This document shows, piece after piece, positions 59,246 to 64,000 of a stretch of DNA of 64,000 nt. Position 1 is the stretch's first letter. Every line of letters starts with the position of its first letter. Under the pieces are notes generated by a model that saw only the letters and a program-made list of their open reading frames with translations, did no database searches and was not told the DNA's origin. The stretch is taken from contig JASAON010001636.1 in NCBI GenBank assembly GCA_030849065.1, positions 1 to 64,000 on the forward strand. Direction: 5' to 3'. Both the position numbers and the translations under genes were made by a program. The stretch is from Jaenimonas drosophilae (taxonomy: Eukaryota > Euglenozoa > Kinetoplastea > Trypanosomatida > Trypanosomatidae).

Positions 59246-59812
59246 ATGACCCGCGCTGGCTTCAAGAGCAACTCTCTCGGCAAGGAGAAGAAGCTTGCCC
59301 TCCTCCAGGCCCGCAAGACCGCCGTGGAGAGCCGCAAGAACCGCGATGACAAGCGCTGGAAGCGCGTGCTCGCCAAGATGGACGACGAGAAGCGCAAGCA
59401 GTTCAACGGCGTCGGCAACACCGCGAGCCACTCCCGTGTCCGTGGCGCCACCCGCTGCTCCCTGCGCAAGAACCACGAGCGCAAGCCCGACTCCGTGAGC
59501 ATGGAGGCCACGATCCACCTGGCCAAGCTCCTGAAGAAGAAGACCTTCCACAAGCGTGCTCCCCTCGCCATCAAGCGCATCAAGACCTTCGTCGGCAAGC
59601 TCATGAAGACCAACGATAACCGCATCGACGCTTCCCTCAATACCTACATCTGGCACAAGGGCGTGAAGGGTGTTCCCGGCCGCGTCCGCGTTCACATCGA
59701 GCGCAAGGCTGAGACCCACGAGGGCAACAAGCACAAGCACTTCTACACCGTCATCTCCAACGTCAGCGTTCCCACCTTCAAGAACCTGACCACCACTGTG
59801 CTTCGCCAGTAA
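59246..59812 (+). CDS. RPL31: 60S ribosomal protein eL31, copy 2
   Basis: The 188-residue protein and the 567-base coding sequence appear identical to copy 1. The flanks differ from the base before the ATG and directly after the TAA (copy 1 continues GATTGATTG, copy 2 GGGTTGCAG). A pyrimidine tract at about 59177-59200 and AG near 59226-59228 supply its own splice acceptor, so both copies should give separate mRNAs with different UTRs. Two copies raise dosage in an organism without promoter control of individual genes. Confidence 0.93.
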   Translation: MTRAGFKSNSLGKEKKLALLQARKTAVESRKNRDDKRWKRVLAKMDDEKRKQFNGVGNTASHSRVRGATRCSLRKNHERKPDSVSMEATIHLAKLLKKKTFHKRAPLAIKRIKTFVGKLMKTNDNRIDASLNTYIWHKGVKGVPGRVRVHIERKAETHEGNKHKHFYTVISNVSVPTFKNLTTTVLRQ

Positions 59813-60033
59813 GGGTTGCAGAAGAGCATGTCTGGGTGACTCCACACCTCTTTTGATTCTTTTGTGATTTACATCAAAAATTACATACACTACTCCGCGA
59901 GTGGTCCCCCCCACTGTGCTGGTCTCGCTCTCAAGGATGAGGTCCACATGGCTGCATGAACACACCATGTTTCTCTTCTTCTTTCTTCATTTACATTCAC
60001 ACACCACCAACACATTGAACACAGAACCAAGGA

Positions 60034-60516
60034 ATGGACGCTGCTGGAGAAGAGTGGGCCGATGAGGCGGGTGACTTCTTTGGTGAGTTTGCCAAGAACA
60101 CCGGCGGTGTGAAGTCTGCGCGCAAACGTGGTCGAGAAACACAAGAAGAAACACAGCGCTTCACGACGCAGCACAATGCGGCCACACGAGCAAAGACGGT
60201 GGATGAGGCTCGCCGCCGTATCGCAGCAACCGTACTTCAGCGTGCTAGCAAGAAGGAAGTGGAGAAGGCCAAGAAGCAGGCAAAAGGCTCTGCATCAACT
60301 GCATCTGGCCAGAAGGGATGCCCTTCATCATCATCATCATCATCTCCACGAGACACCAGCAAGAGTGACGAGGATGCGGGCCGCCGAACAAAACCTGGAA
60401 GTTCATTGAGCCGAAAACAGTCGAAGGTGGACGCCAAATTTTCACGCAAAGAAGATCGTCGAGAGAAGTCCAAAGAGGATGCCCGACGGCTGAAGAAGTC
60501 TCTCCGCAGACGATGA
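60034..60516 (+). CDS. Small basic hypothetical protein
   Basis: The 160-residue protein is not recognised. It has an acidic first 18 residues with Trp/Phe (EEWADEAGDFFGEF), a charged helix (about 40-85) and a Ser-rich, Lys/Arg-rich C-terminal half ending in ARRLKKSLRRR. A TCATCA microsatellite (about 60327-60346) encodes a Ser run. The composition fits a nucleolar or RNA-binding protein, an inference only. Confidence 0.65.
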   Translation: MDAAGEEWADEAGDFFGEFAKNTGGVKSARKRGRETQEETQRFTTQHNAATRAKTVDEARRRIAATVLQRASKKEVEKAKKQAKGSASTASGQKGCPSSSSSSSPRDTSKSDEDAGRRTKPGSSLSRKQSKVDAKFSRKEDRREKSKEDARRLKKSLRRR

Positions 60517-60772
60517 TGACGTTGATTGAACGAGATGCTGCTGCTTCTGCCATTGACGCTGTGACTGTGTAACGACGAGTGAATAATGAAGAAGCAATTT
60601 TATGTTCCGCATGCTTCATGCTTGTGTCAGACTCCTCTCTCAAATATCTGCTTTCATCGCCTCATCACTTCATCCCATCACACAAAGTTTGGGTGCCACT
60701 AAGTTTGTAGTGCCATCTTATTCAGTTGCCGTTTCCTTTACACACGTACACACACATACGTACTGAGCCACC

Positions 60773-61669
60773 ATGGATGACGTGGACGCGCTTCTCGACT
60801 CAGCCTTCGACACGCTGATGGAACAAGATCGACAGAAGAAGGTGGAGAAGGAGGTGCGTGAGGAGAAGCTCAACGCAGAAATCAACAAGGCACTCGAAGC
60901 CACTAGCCAGAGTGAGGGACCTGACATGGAAGCTCTCCGCGCTATGCTCGCATCCATGGGGAACGGCGCCCCCGCAACAGACGCCAATGGTGATGTATCT
61001 ATGGACAGCATCAACGGCCTCATGTCCCTGGCACAGGGCCTGGTGCAGGCACTTGAGGGTGCTGAGCTATCCAATGAAGATCAACAGACAGTGAGCACCT
61101 TCAAGAACTTGATGTCAGCCATTGAAAACGATGACGAGGATAAGGCAAATGAGCTTGTACAGAACTTGTCCTCGCAGCCTGGTGTGGCCTCCAGTGGTGG
61201 CCCAGGCGATGACCTCTCCACGGAGAAGATTGCGGAAACACTCCAAGAGCTTCTCAGGGGGACACCCGAAGCGGTGCCTAGCAACGGTACCCAGACAACC
61301 GAAGCAGCCTCCTCATCTCCTCTGACGACGGCTGATCCATCTCTGCCTAACAATGAAGAATTCGCCAAGCTTCTCGCCAACCTCCTTTCCGACGGTGAAC
61401 TTGGGAAGACGATGGCGATGCAGCTGACGGCCTACGATGCGTGGCTGGTGGCTCACGCAAGTGACATAAGCGCGGAACGCCGTACAACTGTGGAGCAGCA
61501 GCGCGCAAAGGTTGCCGATATAGTCAAATTCCTCTCTGTGCCAGTGAACAAGGAGGATGAGGAACGCATCATTCAGCTGATGGAGATGATGTACGAGTAC
61601 TCACGCCTCGGTGACCCACCAGAGGACCTGATTCAAGCCGTTGACCCCGCTGCCACTGCTGCCGCATGA
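60773..61669 (+). CDS. PEX19: PEX19 peroxisomal/glycosomal membrane-protein receptor
   Basis: The 298-residue protein has the N-terminal PEX3-binding helix (DDVDALLDSAFDTL), a long acidic flexible region, and a C-terminal cargo-binding helical domain: NNEEFAKLLANLLSDGELGK, AYDAWLVAHASDISAERRTT and IIQLMEMMYEYSRLGDPPED followed by LI. PEX19 binds new peroxisomal membrane proteins in the cytosol and docks on PEX3. Here it would serve glycosomes. The C-terminus ends in DPAATAAA and lacks the CaaX farnesylation box of yeast and animal PEX19. I recall the T. brucei homologue also lacks it. Confidence 0.9.
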   Translation: MDDVDALLDSAFDTLMEQDRQKKVEKEVREEKLNAEINKALEATSQSEGPDMEALRAMLASMGNGAPATDANGDVSMDSINGLMSLAQGLVQALEGAELSNEDQQTVSTFKNLMSAIENDDEDKANELVQNLSSQPGVASSGGPGDDLSTEKIAETLQELLRGTPEAVPSNGTQTTEAASSSPLTTADPSLPNNEEFAKLLANLLSDGELGKTMAMQLTAYDAWLVAHASDISAERRTTVEQQRAKVADIVKFLSVPVNKEDEERIIQLMEMMYEYSRLGDPPEDLIQAVDPAATAAA

Positions 61670-62100
61670 CGGTTTGGCTTCAACAATGCAGAAGGCAGAA
61701 GGCTATGTGTTTCTGTGGCGTCATGACCATATATACATTACCCCTCTGACCCTTCCCCGCCCTAACCCTTGAGCTCATTTCTTACCCCCCACGGGTGGGT
61801 TTTTTTCCCGCTCATCATCATACTGTGAGCCCCAAGGAGGAGCTGAACTGCTCTCGTAGACCCCCGCTCCCTTCTTGTGGGAACTCAATCACCCTAACTC
61901 TTACCTCCTCCAGACGGGTGATACACAGTCCAGCTATCGCGTGATCCATAATCAAGAAGTTTTTCTTGACTAGGTGTGTGGAACACAGCCTCCATGTGCG
62001 CGTGAGGCCAACGTGCTGTGACAGACAAAGACATATTTCTTCTATTCTCTACGTGTTGACGTGTTTTATGGACTCATAGATAGGCCTCTAGAAGGTAGGT
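61670..62100. other. Spacer with two potential hairpins
   Basis: No gene recognised. A GC-rich inverted segment, CCCCCCACGGGTGGG, followed by seven T lies at about 61786-61806. A second inverted repeat, TCAAGAA/TTCTTGA with a four-base loop, lies at 61952-61969. T/C-rich sequence at 62035-62050 and AGs near 62079-62097 precede the RFC start. No tRNA A or B box was found. Confidence 0.45.
61952..61969. repeat. Short inverted repeat (hairpin)
   Basis: TCAAGAA and TTCTTGA form a perfect seven-base stem around GTTT. Its role is unknown and could be chance. Confidence 0.5.
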
Positions 62101-63174
62101 ATGAAGTCCAGTGGCCTTCCGTGGGTGGAGAAGTACCGTCCTTCACAACTCGATGACGTTGTGGCGCACGATGACATCTTGAGCACCCTTCGACGGCTCA
62201 TGGATGGTGACAACATGCCACACTTTCTCTTTTACGGCCCACCAGGAACTGGCAAGACCACCACAATCAAAGCCTGCGCACAGCACCTCTATGGCAGTGA
62301 GCGTATTCGCGCAAATGTGTTGGAGATGAACGCCTCAGATGACCGCGGTATCGATGTGGTGCGCCAACAAGTCCGTGAGTTCTCGAGCACCTCCTCTATC
62401 TTTTCCCTCATGAGTCCTCCAAAGGATGGTGCCGGAGCCTCTACAACTTCTGCAAGCAGCACTCGTAGCGGTGTCACCTTCAAGCTGGTTGTCTTGGATG
62501 AGGCAGATCACATGTCACATGACGCCCAGGCCGCGCTTCGACGTGTCGTGGAGAAGTACACCAAGAACGTACGCTTCTGTATTCTATGCAACCACGTCAA
62601 CAAGATCATTCCTGCCCTTCAATCCAGATGCACACGGTTTCGTTTTGCCCCAGTGAAGAAGGCGGCGATGCTTCCACGTCTCAGATACGTGGCGGAGCAG
62701 GAAAAGATCCAGTTCACCGACGACGGACTGGCCGCGGCCTACAAGCTCAGTGGCGGTGATGTGCGCAAATGTCTCAACATCATGCAGGCTTCGGCACTGT
62801 CTTACAACTCCATCACAGAAGAGGTGGTGTACCGCGTGACGGGAAACCCCACTCCGGCGGAGGTGAATGCGATGGTGTCCGACATGCTCTCGGCGGACTT
62901 TGTGGTGAGCTGGCAGAAATTGCAGGCGGCTGTCTTGGCCAACGGCGTTTCGGTGACGGACCTTGTGCGTGATGTGCATCCATTGATGATGTCCATGGAT
63001 CTTCCGCATGACTGCAAGTGCTTCCTGCTCATCAAGATGTCGGAGCTGGAGTACTACGCCGCTGGTGGGGCGAGGGAGGCAACAGGACTTGCTGGGCTCC
63101 TCGGTGCCTTCCAACTGGTGAAGGAGGCGGTCACGCAGCGGAAGCCCATTCACGAGCTTGCGGGGAAGTTCTAA
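62101..63174 (+). CDS. RFC5: Replication factor C small subunit (human RFC5/yeast Rfc3 type)
   Basis: The 357-residue AAA+ protein has LPWVEKYRPSQLDDVVAHDD at the start, Walker A GPPGTGKT at 46-53, Walker B LVVLDEAD near 130, and the SRC motif in LQSRCTRFRF. SGGDVRKCLNIMQASAL and the C-terminal collar domain follow. The start LPWVEKYRP, the segment ASDDRGIDVVR and FCILCNHVNKIIPALQSRCT match human RFC5/yeast Rfc3 best among the small subunits. It loads PCNA at primer-template junctions. A Ser/Thr/Gly/Pro-rich insertion of about 20 residues (about 103-124) precedes the Walker B strand and is absent in the human protein. Confidence 0.92.
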   Translation: MKSSGLPWVEKYRPSQLDDVVAHDDILSTLRRLMDGDNMPHFLFYGPPGTGKTTTIKACAQHLYGSERIRANVLEMNASDDRGIDVVRQQVREFSSTSSIFSLMSPPKDGAGASTTSASSTRSGVTFKLVVLDEADHMSHDAQAALRRVVEKYTKNVRFCILCNHVNKIIPALQSRCTRFRFAPVKKAAMLPRLRYVAEQEKIQFTDDGLAAAYKLSGGDVRKCLNIMQASALSYNSITEEVVYRVTGNPTPAEVNAMVSDMLSADFVVSWQKLQAAVLANGVSVTDLVRDVHPLMMSMDLPHDCKCFLLIKMSELEYYAAGGAREATGLAGLLGAFQLVKEAVTQRKPIHELAGKF

Positions 63175-63544
63175 GAAGGGTGCGAGCATTGAGCACCACC
63201 ACTTTCCGTGGCGACGCTTTCACATCAACCATAGAGCGTAACGGAATCATGCTGGAGATGACCTCTCTAATGAGCAGACTTCATCGCTGGATGGATCACG
63301 GTGAGTGCATGTGTGTTCTTTCCCCGTAGTACATGACATGATGCTGCAAAACTCTTATTTTTTTCCATGTTTTTTCTTGGCACAGGCTTCTGCTTGGTGT
63401 GAGCATCAGTTTGCAAGAAACACCATCGTATAGATTGCTGGCTCGACCTCATTTGCCATCAAGATTGATCGAGTCAAACTGAAAAAATTATCATAGAAGT
63501 GGCTGGACCACACACACACACATACACGCACCTACGTGCCAACG
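63175..63544. other. Intergenic region
   Basis: No gene seen. A T-rich tract at 63355-63380 with AG at 63384-63385 and an (AC)n run at 63512-63527 precede the last gene. Confidence 0.5.
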
Positions 63545-64000
63545 ATGAGCTCCAGTGATGATGACTGGATGCCCAAGTCGAAGCCTCCGGGCTTGACGTC
63601 GACCTCCACCGAAAACTCAATGATGGCCGCACGTCGGCGTGCGCTTCAACAAAAGCGTGAGCAGCAGCAACAACAACAACAAGCTCAGACCAACGTGTCT
63701 CTCTTATCTACGGCAAGCACGACGAGTGCAGCACCACCTCCTGCCGTCAAAGTGCGGGGTCGTCTTGGGGCACAGGAGGAACCTCCTGCTCGTGAATCAT
63801 CGTTGCCCACAGACATTTTTGGCGATAGCAGCAGCCGCCCAAGCACTACGGCCTCCGTCACGGTAGCCCCTCGTCCCACTGCCACAGCGGCAGTCACATC
63901 ATCCATGCCTCATCAACAGAGCCTCAACGTCCCTACTGCTGCTGCTGCTGCTGCTGCTTCATCGGCACCGATTGAAGATGTCGTGGAATCGCTACGTTTA
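63545..64000 (+). CDS. 5' part of a hypothetical gene, cut by the window end
   Basis: An uninterrupted frame of 152 codons starts at the ATG at 63545 and runs off the window. The visible part is disordered: an acidic start (SSSDDDWMPKSKPP), a basic helix with a Gln run (CAA/CAG repeat near 63661-63681), then Ser/Thr/Pro/Ala-rich sequence with an Ala run from a GCT repeat near 63938-63958. No domain is visible yet. ATG position, open frame and upstream tract support a real gene. Confidence 0.65.
   Translation, partial: MSSSDDDWMPKSKPPGLTSTSTENSMMAARRRALQQKREQQQQQQQAQTNVSLLSTASTTSAAPPPAVKVRGRLGAQEEPPARESSLPTDIFGDSSSRPSTTASVTVAPRPTATAAVTSSMPHQQSLNVPTAAAAAAASSAPIEDVVESLRL

Larger units (their letters stand above)
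58443..59812 (+). repeat. Direct tandem duplication of the eL31 coding sequence
   Basis: Two 567-base units, 58443-59009 and 59246-59812, appear identical and are separated by a 236-base unrelated spacer. Confidence 0.9.

Noticed and set aside
59225..59968. 247-codon antisense frame over eL31 copy 2 (and the like over copy 1)
   Set aside because: Shadow of strongly codon-biased ribosomal protein genes; the Leu/Val/Gly-rich product is typical of such shadows.
61786..61806. Bacterial-style intrinsic terminator
   Set aside because: The GC hairpin plus T run looks like one, but the context is eukaryotic and polycistronic; kept only as a hairpin of unknown meaning.
1..64000. CRISPR array, bacterial operon, phage, tRNA or rRNA genes
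   Set aside because: No regularly spaced repeats, Shine-Dalgarno spacing, integrase or transposase, tRNA A/B boxes or rRNA-like sequence were seen.

Overview
This window is nuclear DNA of a kinetoplastid protist, most likely a trypanosomatid. About 36 intronless protein genes, and the start of one more, lie head to tail on the + strand with no strand switch. They use the standard genetic code. Each gene is preceded by a pyrimidine-rich tract and an AG a short way upstream of its ATG, which is the layout of polycistronic transcription with spliced-leader trans-splicing. There are no promoters, operons or bacterial ribosome binding sites to annotate. Family-specific clues point the same way: a poxvirus-VP39-like cap ribose methyltransferase of the cap-4 type, eL31 with a long N-terminal extension, 6-phosphogluconate dehydrogenase of trypanosomatid type, a membrane-anchored peroxidase-like protein, and PEX19 for glycosomes. 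The genus cannot be assigned from sequence alone.

Layout. 1-9.1 kb: a PD-(D/E)XK-like protein, a MATE transporter, a CRAL-TRIO lipid-binding protein, a coiled-coil protein and the ribosome assembly factor PNO1. 9.5-20 kb: an unknown protein, cohesin SMC1, a FYVE protein, an mS26-like mitoribosomal candidate and a Pro-rich protein with an internal duplication. About 20.06-21.24 kb: an abnormal block full of G and C homopolymers with no gene, which is probably poor sequence or an assembly join. 21.3-30.2 kb: a less GC-rich stretch with an acyltransferase-like protein, a pseudoperoxidase, XPC/Rad4, an RPA3-like protein and two unknowns. 30.5-41.1 kb: a mitochondrial-looking repeat protein, CDC50, an unknown protein, the cap methyltransferase, a large degenerate DEAH-helicase-like protein and an unknown protein. 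41.4-52.7 kb: THADA/TRM732, an RsmI-type methyltransferase, 6PGDH and a mitochondrial carrier. 54-64 kb: TRAPPC5, CFAP410, a small membrane ORF, a WD40-like protein, two identical eL31 genes, a basic protein, PEX19, a clamp-loader subunit and a gene that runs off the end.

The neighbours are not functionally linked, as is normal for such clusters. The content is mostly housekeeping: DNA repair and replication (XPC, RPA3, RFC), chromosome cohesion (SMC1), ribosome and RNA modification (PNO1, eL31, RsmI, THADA, cap methyltransferase, possible mS26), membrane traffic and lipids (CDC50, TRAPPC5, CRAL-TRIO, FYVE), glycosome biogenesis (PEX19), cilium (CFAP410) and metabolism (6PGDH, carrier, acyltransferase). 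No tRNA, rRNA, CRISPR array or intact mobile element was recognised. The most interesting items are proteins that keep a fold but lose catalytic residues (pseudo-helicase, pseudoperoxidase), the nuclease-like protein of unknown role, and the 1.2 kb homopolymer block.
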